This document shows positions 27,955-37,288 of a stretch of DNA of 38,357 nucleotides, in pieces (the first letter of the stretch is position 1; each line of letters starts with the position of its first letter). The DNA comes from a virus, in the IMG/VR virus record IMGVR_UViG_3300005541_000013, positions 1-38,357 of that record; one strand, 5' to 3'. The notes beneath the pieces were generated by a model, which saw nothing but the letters and a program-made list of their open reading frames with translations, made no database searches and was not told the origin of the DNA. Made by a program: the position numbers and the translations under genes.

Positions 27955-29031
27955 ATGCCTTTTACTATTCTTACTCAAGGTACTTTTATACAACCTGCTA
28001 CTGCGGTTAATCAGATTGTTCCGCTGCCTTCAGGTGTTGATTACTTCCGCACCATGAATTTGACACAAATCACAAAAAACCCTGCTTCAAACACTTGCGT
28101 GATTGGAGAATGGTTTAACGGTGGTGAAAGTGTGGCAAGTCAGTTGAACTCATCCAATGATGGGATCTGCTGGTATAAAGGGAGTAGTTCTGCTGCTATG
28201 AATGCTAATAGTTTTAGCAATCTTAGTGGAGCTGGATTTACTTATGTAAACGCCTTCCCTGCTCCTCAAGCTGCTTTAACAGGTACCACAATCACTCAAG
28301 CAAGTGCTGCTGTAGCATCTGTTACCAACACATATTCGAATGGTGACCAAGTCATTATTTATAATGCTGTTGGAATGGAGCAAATTTCTGGAATGACATT
28401 TACCATTTCTTCGGTAAGTGGTTCTCAGTTTACTTTGCTAGGGTTGAATTCTTCAGGATTTGCAGCTGCCGCTACTGCGTTCACAGTGCGCAGAGTTGCT
28501 CAATCTCCTAATGGAATTACAACTCCAGTTGCTCCTAGTTTCCTGTATGTGACAGCTGTTTCTCAAGCTTCTCAAGCACAAGTAACAACTTCTCAACAAC
28601 ATGGACTAGTAGTTGGTCAAAAAATTGAGTTCACCATTCCAGGATCTTTTGGAATGACTCAACTCAATAACTTTAACCAGCCACAAAGCAAGCCTGCCAT
28701 TGTCGTTTCTGTAGTTGATACGTATAACTTTACTATCAATGTGAATACGACAAGCTACACAGCATTTGCTTTCCCAGCAAGTTCTGGATCGCCAACAACT
28801 CAATTGTTTGCGACAGTTGCACCTGCTGGACAAGCGGCTACGTTTAATCCAATCACTAACGTGACAACTGGGTATAACTTCAGTTCCGTGCCTTTTAGAA
28901 CGAGTATTTTCGTTCCGTACATGATACTACCCGCAGGTACATTGGCTCCTGGAGGTGGTAACAATGATGTGATTATGTGGCAAGCATTCAAAATGGAGAC
29001 CGGTACCATCAATGCGCCTGTCCCCTCATAA
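27955..29031 (+). CDS. Virion beta-domain protein (decoration-like), 358 aa
   Basis: Two copies of a beta module like the FCCH domain are visible, at about residues 115-180 (GDQVIIYNAVGMEQISGMTF, then FTLLGLNSSGF) and 195-272 (HGLVVGQKIEFTIPG, then FTINVNTTSYTAF). The N-terminal 100 residues and the C-terminal PFRTSIFVPYMILPAGTLAP are probably capsid contacts. AAGGAG precedes it, 12 bases after the capsid stop. Likely a decoration or minor head protein. The same module recurs in three later virion genes. Confidence 0.65.
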   Translation: MPFTILTQGTFIQPATAVNQIVPLPSGVDYFRTMNLTQITKNPASNTCVIGEWFNGGESVASQLNSSNDGICWYKGSSSAAMNANSFSNLSGAGFTYVNAFPAPQAALTGTTITQASAAVASVTNTYSNGDQVIIYNAVGMEQISGMTFTISSVSGSQFTLLGLNSSGFAAAATAFTVRRVAQSPNGITTPVAPSFLYVTAVSQASQAQVTTSQQHGLVVGQKIEFTIPGSFGMTQLNNFNQPQSKPAIVVSVVDTYNFTINVNTTSYTAFAFPASSGSPTTQLFATVAPAGQAATFNPITNVTTGYNFSSVPFRTSIFVPYMILPAGTLAPGGGNNDVIMWQAFKMETGTINAPVPS

Positions 29032-29050
29032 TTCTTGGATGTTATAACCG

Positions 29051-29087
29051 AAACTGGTAACCTCTAATCAACGGAGGTTACCAGTTT
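29051..29087 (+). promoter_or_regulatory. Hairpin occluding the ribosome site of the HNH gene
   Basis: AAACTGGTAACCTC (29051-29064) pairs perfectly with GAGGTTACCAGTTT (29074-29087), 14 base pairs with a nine-base loop. The GGAGG ribosome site (29073-29077) lies in the stem and the ATG starts at 29088 directly after it. It may also act as a terminator for the head transcript. Confidence 0.75.
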
Positions 29088-29672
29088 ATGAAAATATGTG
29101 CAAGATGCAAATGTGAAAAGAATGAAGAAGCATTTTCCAAATGTAAGACTAGGAAAGATGGCTTATCAGTATATTGTAAGATTTGTAAATCTTTAGAAGG
29201 AAAAAAATACAATAAAGAAAATCGGAAAAAATGTGCGGATAAACTTAGAAAATGGCGTGAAAAAAATCCTGAAAAATCTAAGAAATACAGTGCGAAGGAT
29301 CGAGAAAAGAATAGGGAAATAATAGCAGCAAGGAGAAAAACTCCTGAAGCAAGAAGTAAAACACTACTATTAGTGAAAAAATGGAGACAAGAAAACAGAG
29401 AAAGATTTCTAGATACTCAGAAAAAATACAAAGAGAAAAATAGAAATAAAATTAATGCAAGATTTCGAATTACTAATGCAATTCGTAGGGGGAAAATTAA
29501 AAGAGGGAATAAATGTCAAAGATGTGGCATTGAGGGAAAAATGGAAGCACATCATAAGGATTACGATAAACCTTTTGACGTTCAATGGTTATGTTTTAAA
29601 TGTCACAAACAGATGCATGGGAAATTAATAAATGCCCAACCAATACCTACCTCCTGTTATAGCAATTCCTAG
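29088..29672 (+). CDS. HNH homing-type endonuclease, 194 aa
   Basis: The N-terminus holds a zinc ribbon (CARCKCEKNEEAFSKC, then YCKICKS). A long very basic helical linker (KKWRQENRERFLDTQKKYKE) follows. The C-terminal HNH core contains CQRCG (Cys143, Cys146), EAHHKDYD (His155, His156), CFKCH (Cys169, Cys172, His173) and His177. Such enzymes cut phage DNA to spread themselves. Its A-rich sequence stands apart from the capsid genes, it starts right behind an occluding hairpin, and its end overlaps the next virion gene by 41 bases. It looks like a free-standing mobile gene inserted in the head operon. Confidence 0.88.
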   Translation: MKICARCKCEKNEEAFSKCKTRKDGLSVYCKICKSLEGKKYNKENRKKCADKLRKWREKNPEKSKKYSAKDREKNREIIAARRKTPEARSKTLLLVKKWRQENRERFLDTQKKYKEKNRNKINARFRITNAIRRGKIKRGNKCQRCGIEGKMEAHHKDYDKPFDVQWLCFKCHKQMHGKLINAQPIPTSCYSNS

Positions 29673-30021
29673 CTCATTGCTGATTACAGCAATTACACAG
29701 TCATCCCCTATGGTTGTATCTGTGGAGATTGGAAATCCTACAACAGAGGCAAATACCTACATTGTAGGAATGGCCATAAGGCTTTTTGTCCCCAATTCAT
29801 ATGGAATGTTTCAAGCAAATGGTCTAGTGGGAACGATCATTGCGATTAATGGATCAAATTTTTCTCTAAATATCAATTCCACTTTGTTCGATGCCTTTGT
29901 AGTTCCTAGTGGAAATGTAGAAATTCCTGCAAGTCTCTCTCCATCTGGATCTAGAAATTTGCAGTACAGTAATCAAACCAATGCCGTCCCTTTTCAAAAT
30001 TTAACCAACATAGGTAATTAG
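29632..30021 (+). CDS. Small virion beta-domain protein, 129 aa
   Basis: One beta module of the same type as in the 27955 protein (SPMVVSVEIGNPTTEANTYI, then AIRLFVPNSYGMFQANGLVG, and FSLNINSTLFDAF). The end (NQTNAVPFQNLTNIGN) resembles the C-terminus region of the earlier protein (PFRTSIF). The ATG lies inside the HNH gene, so it must have had its own start before that insertion. Probably a decoration or connector protein. Confidence 0.6.
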   Translation: MPNQYLPPVIAIPSSLLITAITQSSPMVVSVEIGNPTTEANTYIVGMAIRLFVPNSYGMFQANGLVGTIIAINGSNFSLNINSTLFDAFVVPSGNVEIPASLSPSGSRNLQYSNQTNAVPFQNLTNIGN

Positions 30022-30022
30022 C

Positions 30023-30454
30023 ATGACACAATTAGTAATGGCAACTGCTTCTGGAGAACAACATGGGCTCATTAACGTTTTAACGAACAGTGTTGTTTTC
30101 GATGAATTTAAAAACATGAAGCCAGAACACAAAAAAGAATTAGAAAAACAGAAAAAAGAAGATTCCCGAATAGTGAAAGCAGAATATTTGAATTCACGTG
30201 GGAGACATGAAAGATTGACAAAACCTTACTGCAAATATGCTGGAGACCCGATTCAAATTTGGCATTTCATTCCAGGAAAGGTTTATGACGTTCCATTGGG
30301 TCTTGTGAATGAAGTGAATGATAAAAACAAAATCATGAAGAAGAGAAGTGGATTGGTCAGCTTAGATGGAAACTCAGTAAATAAGGATGAAAGCCCTCTT
30401 GCGCAAGATGAAGAGGGAGAGTGGTTGCATAGATTTGTAGCGCATGGGTTCTAA
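30023..30454 (+). CDS. Conserved head-region protein, 143 aa
   Basis: The central SRGRHERLTKPYCKYAGDPI, then QIWHFIPGKVYDVPLGLVNE, is a pattern recurring in phages with N4-gp56-type capsids, placed between capsid and adaptor genes. The N-terminus is helical and charged. Not assigned to a function; a virion role is likely. One base separates it from the previous gene. Confidence 0.6.
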   Translation: MTQLVMATASGEQHGLINVLTNSVVFDEFKNMKPEHKKELEKQKKEDSRIVKAEYLNSRGRHERLTKPYCKYAGDPIQIWHFIPGKVYDVPLGLVNEVNDKNKIMKKRSGLVSLDGNSVNKDESPLAQDEEGEWLHRFVAHGF

Positions 30455-30480
30455 GTAAAGCAGCTTTACATGGGTGGTTT

Positions 30481-31878
30481 ATGAGCGCTGTTGTTCAGGC
30501 AAATTCTACTTACTCAATGATTGAGCAGAAAGTGCGTCGGTTGACGGCGTCTGCAAGCCAATCTACATTGAGCAGCGCTCAGATAGCTCAGTATGTCAAC
30601 ACATTCTACAATCAAGACTTCCCATACGCAATAAAAATAGATCAACAAAGATCTGTTTATAAATTCTTGACAATTCCTAACGTAGATCGTTACCCTGTGG
30701 ATGTAAACAATTATCAGGGATTTAGGGCTCCCATCTACTTTGAGGGCATACTAGGAAACTTTTTTAAGAATAGGGACCAGTTATTTAATCTTTATCCCAG
30801 ACCTCCTACACAATTTCAAGTAGGAGCTGGAGCGGGAGGAAGTATAACTGGATCTACTCAATCGGATCCTTGTCAAATCACTAGTCCTGCTCATGGTTTA
30901 CAAACTGGCTCTATTATAACAATCTCCAACGTAGGAGGAATGACACAGTTAAACGGGAATACTTACACCGTCACTGTGGTTAATGCAAATATTTTCACAT
31001 TAAATGGTATAGACAGCACTGGCTTTACAGCGTATACATCAGGGGGGAATTGGACATCTTCCAATACATTCTCATTCACACTGTTTGGGAATAATCAAAA
31101 TCCATTTCCTCAACCTAATTTTGGGATATTGAGTACGCAAGTTGTAATAGGTGGAATAGATGTTAATGGTAACGCTATTAGAATTATCGATGATGGTGGT
31201 GGAGTGGTTGATTCCAATGGAATTGGCAGTAACACTACCACAGGAAGACTCCTATTCATACAACAGAATGCTGTTGGAAATAACGTTTACCTTGATTCAG
31301 GAAATGCTCAGCAGCCAGCCATTCCACAACTTTCTCCGATAGGAGGGCAGCAAAATGCGAATTATCCTCCTAATTCTGCTTATCCTCCAAGTCCATTGAC
31401 TCCACAGTACTGTGGAACAGTGAATTACGTCACAACTCAAATGAATATCCTGCTTCCTAATTCGCTTCAACCAGGCAGTCAATTGAATGTATGGGCTGCC
31501 CAATATCAGGTAGGGCGTCCTTACAACCTTCTATTTTGGAATAACGAGTTCACAATACGCCCAGTGCCCGATAATGTGTATCTAGTTGAGGTAGAATCTT
31601 ATCAAACTCCTGCGCAATTCATGATGACAACAGATAATCCCGTGCTCAATCAATGGTGGCAATATATTGCTTACGGAGTTGCTAGGGAGATATTGAGAGA
31701 TAGACAAGACATGGAAGGAGTCGCAAATCTGGAAGAAGGATTTAGGCGCCAAGAAGCACTCGTTTTGGAGAGACAAGCAGTTGAAGAAATATACCAACCA
31801 AATATCACCATGTTCAATACAACTTTAACAGGTTATGGATGTGGAAATGGTGGATGGGGAATAGGAGCTGGATTTTAG
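30481..31878 (+). CDS. Head-to-tail adaptor-like protein with inserted beta module, 465 aa
   Basis: N-terminal helices (YSMIEQKVRRLTASASQSTL, then QIAQYVNTFYNQDFPYAIKI) and C-terminal helices (MTTDNPVLNQWWQYIAYGVA, then REILRDRQDMEGVANLEEGF) resemble gp4-like adaptors that sit under the portal. Between them, at about residues 127-192, an FCCH-like module is inserted (AHGLQTGSIITISNVGGMTQ, then FTLNGIDSTGFTAY). It is exactly adjacent to the gp10-like gene. Identification is by order and pattern. Confidence 0.65.
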   Translation: MSAVVQANSTYSMIEQKVRRLTASASQSTLSSAQIAQYVNTFYNQDFPYAIKIDQQRSVYKFLTIPNVDRYPVDVNNYQGFRAPIYFEGILGNFFKNRDQLFNLYPRPPTQFQVGAGAGGSITGSTQSDPCQITSPAHGLQTGSIITISNVGGMTQLNGNTYTVTVVNANIFTLNGIDSTGFTAYTSGGNWTSSNTFSFTLFGNNQNPFPQPNFGILSTQVVIGGIDVNGNAIRIIDDGGGVVDSNGIGSNTTTGRLLFIQQNAVGNNVYLDSGNAQQPAIPQLSPIGGQQNANYPPNSAYPPSPLTPQYCGTVNYVTTQMNILLPNSLQPGSQLNVWAAQYQVGRPYNLLFWNNEFTIRPVPDNVYLVEVESYQTPAQFMMTTDNPVLNQWWQYIAYGVAREILRDRQDMEGVANLEEGFRRQEALVLERQAVEEIYQPNITMFNTTLTGYGCGNGGWGIGAGF

Positions 31879-34269
31879 ATGGTTGGATATTCTCCTCTTA
31901 AAATCACAGGAAACAGCGCTGGTCTTATCCAGGAGAGAGAGGAATTTCTACTGCCTGATGATGCTTATCCCATTTTACAGAATGCATATGTTTGGAGAGA
32001 AAAAATTAAAAGGAAAAAAGCATATCAACTTTTAGGAAGGTTACAAAGAAATATAGGGACAACAGATGGATCTGGAAATCTGATGGTTACTATATCACCA
32101 CAACCAATTCAATCAGGAGTGGCTTCTTTTGTCGTAGGAAGCGATGTATTCAATGATCCAGGTGGTAGTAACCCTGTTACTCTTTTAACCAATTCTAGCG
32201 GCTCTGCAACGCTAAATAGGACAACTGGAGTTCTCACAATCACAGGATCAAAGGTAACAACAGCAGTTCAATATTTTCCTGGCCTTCCAGTGATGGGGAT
32301 TAGAATTAGAGAGTTACAAAATAGTGCAAATGATCAAACTGTTTTTTTTGATCAAAATTACGCGTATACTTTTAATGCAAGTACAGGACAGTTTCAGGAA
32401 TTTATTCCTGGGACTATTTGGAATGCCCATTTAGGAGATTACAAAGCTACCGATTTCTTTTGGTCTACTAATTATTGGGTCAGTTCACAAATTTTAACTA
32501 ATCCTCCTGCATATACCACACAATTTACAACAAGCAACAGGAAACTCTTCTGGGTTACAAATAATACGGGAGAGTTTGGAAGTTTAGCCGACCCTCCACG
32601 TATAACTGACGGGGTCACTTGGGTTGATTTTTATCACGATACAACTCCAGCAGTTAATTCACCTTGGGCACAAATTGATGCTACTAACTTTCTCACCAAT
32701 TGGCTTTCTATGCTGCCATACAGGGGAAGAATGGTCGTTTTCAATACATGGGAAGGTCCTAGCGCAGGAAGCTCTTTAAACTATTCAAATAGAATCAGAT
32801 GGTCTACAATCGGAAATCCTTTCATACCATATAAAGTAGGGCCACCTGCAACAGGTTCTTGGAGAGATGATATTCGTGGGCAGGGTGGTTTTCTTGATAT
32901 TCCAACTAGTGAAGATATTATTGCAGTTGGTTTTGTCCGAGATAATTTGGTCATTTATTGTGAGCGTTCTACTTGGCAGTTACGTTATACTGGCCGTTCT
33001 ATTGCTCCCTTTCAAATTGAGAAAGTAAATAGTGAATTAGGTGCAGAAGGACCATTTTCTTCGGTACAATTTGACACTTCTTTATTAGGTATCGGAGATA
33101 AAGGAGTTATTGAATGTGATAGCTATCAATCCAAGCGCATTGATATCAAAATTCCAGATTTTGTTTTTGATTTTAATAGTGTTAATGATGGAGTTTTTAG
33201 GGTACAGGGAATCAGAGACTTTCCTAATCGTCTTGCTTATTGGACTGTGCCTCTTGTCCCTGTTTATTCAGGACAGGTAGCAACTTCTGAATGGGTTTTC
33301 CCAAATCAAAGACTCGTTTATAACTACGAAAATGATTCGTGGGCTTTATTCGACGATTCTCTAACCACATTAGGAACATATCAGGAACAATCTAGTCGTA
33401 CATGGGTAAATACACCAGATCCGTGGATTAAATGCCCATTTTCTTGGATAGAACAGCCACAGGCTTTTCCATTTATTGTAGGAGGAAATCAACAGGGATT
33501 TATAGAAATATTAGATCAACGCACAACAAATGACTCTAGTCTTTTTATATCAGATGTTGTAGGCCATGGAGTAGCAGGTCCTCCAGTAACTGGGACAGCT
33601 ACTGTTATCACCTGCCCACATCATAATCTAAATAGTAATGCTGTCATTCAAATCACAGGGATTGTTTCTACAAGCCCATACAATAATTTAAATAACGGAA
33701 TTTTCGGGATAGACGTCATAGACCAAAATTCTTTTAGTTTATTCACATACGATCCTATTTCCATGGAATTTACTGATCCTCAATTAGACGTTCCTTCTGG
33801 GAGCTATCAAGGAGGAGGATTAATAAAAGTACGAGACAACTTTAATATAACGAGTAAAAAATTCAATTTTATAGATCAAGGTCAAAGCATTCAGATAGGG
33901 TATATAGATATTTTAATGGAATCATCTGAGCAAAGTAATCCGGGTGCAATATCGCTAAATATTTACCTAGATTATAACGACAATCTTCCCTCAAATATCC
34001 TTCCACAAAACCAGATAAATAATGGAAATGAACCCATAGAAGCCGATACGTTTTTCAATGCGATAATTCCTACAAGTTCTTCCTCATTGAATAATGTAGG
34101 GGGAACAAAATTCTGGCAGCGTGTGTATTGTCCTACACGATCTAACTTTATTACTCTTCAATACACATTTTCCAATGCACAGATGGCGGGACAAGAACAA
34201 GAATTAGATGTGCAAATAGATGCCCAAGTTCTTTGGTTAAGAGCTGCAGGACGAATGACACAAATTTAG
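31879..34269 (+). CDS. Tail hub/DNA-stabilisation protein (P22 gp10-like), 796 aa
   Basis: The N-terminus (SPLKITGNSAGLIQEREEFL, then LLPDDAYPILQNAYVWREKI) and the middle (DNLVIYCERSTWQLRYTGRS, then SLLGIGDKGVIECDSYQSKR) match the beta-propeller proteins that plug the P22-type tail. An FCCH-like beta module is visible near 33590-33830 (ATVITCPHHNLNSNAVIQIT). The C-terminal 170 residues are a separate beta domain. As the largest virion protein here it likely forms the tail hub or nozzle that keeps DNA inside. The gene touches the adaptor gene without a gap. Confidence 0.72.
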   Translation: MVGYSPLKITGNSAGLIQEREEFLLPDDAYPILQNAYVWREKIKRKKAYQLLGRLQRNIGTTDGSGNLMVTISPQPIQSGVASFVVGSDVFNDPGGSNPVTLLTNSSGSATLNRTTGVLTITGSKVTTAVQYFPGLPVMGIRIRELQNSANDQTVFFDQNYAYTFNASTGQFQEFIPGTIWNAHLGDYKATDFFWSTNYWVSSQILTNPPAYTTQFTTSNRKLFWVTNNTGEFGSLADPPRITDGVTWVDFYHDTTPAVNSPWAQIDATNFLTNWLSMLPYRGRMVVFNTWEGPSAGSSLNYSNRIRWSTIGNPFIPYKVGPPATGSWRDDIRGQGGFLDIPTSEDIIAVGFVRDNLVIYCERSTWQLRYTGRSIAPFQIEKVNSELGAEGPFSSVQFDTSLLGIGDKGVIECDSYQSKRIDIKIPDFVFDFNSVNDGVFRVQGIRDFPNRLAYWTVPLVPVYSGQVATSEWVFPNQRLVYNYENDSWALFDDSLTTLGTYQEQSSRTWVNTPDPWIKCPFSWIEQPQAFPFIVGGNQQGFIEILDQRTTNDSSLFISDVVGHGVAGPPVTGTATVITCPHHNLNSNAVIQITGIVSTSPYNNLNNGIFGIDVIDQNSFSLFTYDPISMEFTDPQLDVPSGSYQGGGLIKVRDNFNITSKKFNFIDQGQSIQIGYIDILMESSEQSNPGAISLNIYLDYNDNLPSNILPQNQINNGNEPIEADTFFNAIIPTSSSSLNNVGGTKFWQRVYCPTRSNFITLQYTFSNAQMAGQEQELDVQIDAQVLWLRAAGRMTQI

Positions 34270-34276
34270 GAGAAAT

Positions 34277-34897
34277 ATGCCTACATATAACCCTTTAGTA
34301 CCTACTGGTACAGTTCCACTTAATGTAGATTATCAAAATCTACAAGACAATTTTAATCAAGCCAATGTGGTTATGGGTGTGGACCATTTACCATTTGATA
34401 ACGCAACAGCTCAAAAAGGATATCATACACCTATACATATGGTTCCTGTATCTACGATAGCTACAAATATGCCGAATAATCAACCTATCGTTGGATACAC
34501 TGCGACGCCAGGATATGGACAATTACTTAGCGCTCAAATAAATGATGGAATAAATGCTGATGAAGCTTTGTATTTCTTGACCGGGGGAAATAGATTAATT
34601 CAGTTAACAAGAAATTTTGTTCCTGTAGCTTCTGGAAATGGTTACACAATGCTTCCTGGGGGTATTATTCTTCAATGGGGAGTCGTTGGATTTACGAGTG
34701 GAGATCCCGTAGTTACCTTTCCACTTCCTTTTCCGAATGATGTTTTTTCAGTTCAAGTTACTAGACAACACGATGCAAGCAATCCAGGAAGCAGTTACAG
34801 TTTTTGGGTTGAAAACAATGTAAATAAAACGAAATTTAACATTATTAATAATGATAGCCATACATGGGCTTATAATTGGGTGGCAATAGGAAATTAA
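34277..34897 (+). CDS. Tail fibre protein with gp53-like C-terminal domain, 206 aa
   Basis: Residues about 125-206 (NGYTMLPGGIILQWGVVGFT, then PLPFPNDVFSVQVTRQ, and a C-terminal WAYNWVAIGN) match the gp53-like C-terminal domain, a trimeric tip found in fibre and side-fibre proteins. The N-terminal part starts NPLVPTGTVPLNVDYQNLQD and may bind the tail hub. AGGAG precedes it. It is likely a receptor-binding or stabilising fibre separate from the fibres at 1155-5816. Confidence 0.7.
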   Translation: MPTYNPLVPTGTVPLNVDYQNLQDNFNQANVVMGVDHLPFDNATAQKGYHTPIHMVPVSTIATNMPNNQPIVGYTATPGYGQLLSAQINDGINADEALYFLTGGNRLIQLTRNFVPVASGNGYTMLPGGIILQWGVVGFTSGDPVVTFPLPFPNDVFSVQVTRQHDASNPGSSYSFWVENNVNKTKFNIINNDSHTWAYNWVAIGN

Positions 34898-35389
34898 ATG
34901 TTACCTGTAGATAGTCAAGAATTTGAGAGTTATGTTCCTGTATATGATGCAATTCCAGATGAATGGGAAAATGCCCGTCCATTTGTTGTAGAGCAATTGA
35001 AGAGACTTGCTAATGCAGTGAATGTAAGAGAAATAGGATGGTTTTTAGATCAGGTGTTATTGAGTGGAAAATCATTTATTCCTGGTGTGAATATTTCTTC
35101 TGGAGGTGGATCATCACAGCAATTTAGGACTGTTTTAAGAAAAGTAATTACATTTCCAGGACTTACAGGAGGAGTAGTACCAAATTCACAACCTCATGGA
35201 ATTGATATAGACGCTAATTTTAGCTTAATACAACTTGTTGGATCTGCGACGAATGCCATATCTCTTACAGGTGAACCTATACCTAATGGGGCTGATACTA
35301 TAAATTATGACGCGACAAACATTAATATTACAGTTGCTGCATCTTATACAAGAGCATGGGCAATAATCGAATACATACAGGAGCTTTAA
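34898..35389 (+). CDS. Tail-associated beta protein, 163 aa
   Basis: The pattern QQFRTVLRKVITFPGLTGG, then PHGIDIDANFSLIQLVGSA, recurs in fibre-neighbouring proteins of podoviruses, with a predicted jelly-roll-like domain. The N-terminal 60 residues are helical (ARPFVVEQLKRLANAVNVRE). It abuts the gp53-like fibre gene and probably interacts with it. Confidence 0.6.
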   Translation: MLPVDSQEFESYVPVYDAIPDEWENARPFVVEQLKRLANAVNVREIGWFLDQVLLSGKSFIPGVNISSGGGSSQQFRTVLRKVITFPGLTGGVVPNSQPHGIDIDANFSLIQLVGSATNAISLTGEPIPNGADTINYDATNINITVAASYTRAWAIIEYIQEL

Positions 35390-35390
35390 T

Positions 35391-36038
35391 ATGGCTAGTT
35401 TTTTTAAAAAAGTAGGTCAATTTTTTACTGGAACTCCGGAAAAACATGAACGAGTTTCCACATTACTTCCAGAACAACAACAAAACTACCAACAATTGCA
35501 AAATTCTGCACAAAGAAGAGGTGCAGGAGGTGCTTGGGGTGATGTTTCCGATTATTATAGAAATAATCTGAGCGACAATCCTGCTGATTTTAATGCCTTT
35601 GCAGCTCCTGCATTAAGACAATATAATGAAGATATCGTTCCGGGAATAGCGGAACAATTTGCTGGTTTTGGAGGATCTGGAAGTTTAAATAGTTCAGGAT
35701 TTCGTAATGCACAAATTCAGGGAGCTACAGATCTTTCAGAAAGATTAGGGGCTCTTAGAGCTGGCTTGCGTCATTCAAGTGCTCAAGGATTACAGGGAAT
35801 AGGACAAGCAGCATTGGGTAACTACAGTCAAGATGTGACTACGCAGCAAGGTAGTCCAGGATTTCTTTCTGAAGTAGCTAATGGAATCGGACAAGGTATA
35901 GGAAGTTTTGGAGGAAATTGGCTAACAAATAAATGGGGTGGAAATAAAACCGGGGCAAATTCTACTCCAGATTGGAAAGGCCCAGCAAGTGCACAAATTG
36001 CACCTAGGCAACAATTGCCTAATTTTATGGGGAGATAA
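35391..36038 (+). CDS. Internal virion (ejection) protein candidate, 215 aa
   Basis: MASFFKKVGQFFTGTPEKHE is an amphipathic start, followed by a Gln/Asn-rich and Gly/Ala-rich sequence (AEQFAGFGGSGSLNSSGFRN) and a low-complexity C-terminal Gly-rich region. In P22-type phages three such proteins are carried inside the head and leave first with the DNA to make a conduit through the cell envelope. Order and composition support this; sequence similarity is not established. Confidence 0.6.
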   Translation: MASFFKKVGQFFTGTPEKHERVSTLLPEQQQNYQQLQNSAQRRGAGGAWGDVSDYYRNNLSDNPADFNAFAAPALRQYNEDIVPGIAEQFAGFGGSGSLNSSGFRNAQIQGATDLSERLGALRAGLRHSSAQGLQGIGQAALGNYSQDVTTQQGSPGFLSEVANGIGQGIGSFGGNWLTNKWGGNKTGANSTPDWKGPASAQIAPRQQLPNFMGR

Positions 36039-36040
36039 AA

Positions 36041-37285
36041 ATGTCATACTCAGTAAAACAAGGAAACATATTCGGACGTCTTGGAACAGGAATAGGTAAA
36101 GGACTGTCTGAACAGATTCCAAAAGAAATTGAGCGCCATCGAATATCGCAGGGATTAAAAGAATTAAATTCGCAAAAAAATTTATCCCCTCAGGAATATT
36201 TCACTGGGGCGTTAAGCGTTCCTGGATTGATCGACAGACCGCAAGTCGTTCAAAGCCTATCTCAATTAGCTAAGCAGCAATCTTACTTGAATTCTCTAAA
36301 GAATCAATACGAAGGCAAAGAAGGGGCTAAATCTGGTCAAAAAGGGTATGTGCCCACGCAAGAAGAATTAACTCAACCTGTGAAAGGAGAAGTGCCTTCT
36401 TTAGCAACTCCAGAATCAACTGCACAATCTTACAAATCTTACATTCCTCCTACAGAACAGCAAGAAAGAACCGATGCTTACGAGAATTTTCAGAAAAATC
36501 CAGCAAGATATGACTACGATTTTGACAACGCTTTACGTGAAAGGAAAGCAATCACTGCAAGAAATCAAGAAATTCAAAAGGCACATCAGACTCAAGAAGC
36601 TACTGCTGTGGCAAAAGAAGAAGGCATTAAAAAAGCACTTGCTGATGAAGTAACTAAATTAAAATTAGAAAATATCCCTCCAAAGGCATATCAGAATTTT
36701 GAGGAAAAAGTTTTAAATGCGGTTTTATCTGAAAAAGAAGGAGGAGAAGGTATAACACAAGAACAAGCAATAAAAAAATATTCTAAGGAATTGGATCAGG
36801 CAAATAGAGATTATTTAAAGTTAGGGGCTTTAAGTCCTTGGTCTCCAAGAGATTTCAATAGAGAAACAAATGCATTACAGAAAAACTTCTCATCTAGAGG
36901 AGAACAGCAGTTAATGATGGATCAATTAATTTCAGATTATCAAGTTTCTCCGCTCTACGCTGCACACAAATCCTATCCTATAAAAAAAGGAGAGCTACCG
37001 ACATTGAATAAATTTGGTATACAAGTTGGCACTCCAACTATATCTGGTACTTCAATTCCTAGAGTGAATGATGCCACCTATTCAAAACTAAAAAAAGAGA
37101 TGGGTAAAACTCATAGCCCATTATCAATAGCATATGAATTAGAACAGAAAGGACAAGATCCCCGTGGATGGTTGAATTACTTAGACAATCACAGAGATAA
37201 TTTAGAAGTGTGGCAAGCAGATCAATTAGCTGCAAATCTTAATGTGTTTGATTTGAAAGATGTATGGCTTAGAGCCTGGGAGTAA
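36041..37285 (+). CDS. Internal virion (ejection) protein candidate, 414 aa
   Basis: An N-terminal amphipathic part (FGRLGTGIGKGLSEQIPKEI), then coiled-coil and charged helices (RNQEIQKAHQTQEATAVAKE), typical of the helix-rich proteins released during DNA entry. It is separated by three bases from both neighbours. Not recognised by family; assigned by position among similar proteins. Confidence 0.55.
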   Translation: MSYSVKQGNIFGRLGTGIGKGLSEQIPKEIERHRISQGLKELNSQKNLSPQEYFTGALSVPGLIDRPQVVQSLSQLAKQQSYLNSLKNQYEGKEGAKSGQKGYVPTQEELTQPVKGEVPSLATPESTAQSYKSYIPPTEQQERTDAYENFQKNPARYDYDFDNALRERKAITARNQEIQKAHQTQEATAVAKEEGIKKALADEVTKLKLENIPPKAYQNFEEKVLNAVLSEKEGGEGITQEQAIKKYSKELDQANRDYLKLGALSPWSPRDFNRETNALQKNFSSRGEQQLMMDQLISDYQVSPLYAAHKSYPIKKGELPTLNKFGIQVGTPTISGTSIPRVNDATYSKLKKEMGKTHSPLSIAYELEQKGQDPRGWLNYLDNHRDNLEVWQADQLAANLNVFDLKDVWLRAWE

Positions 37286-37288
37286 AAA

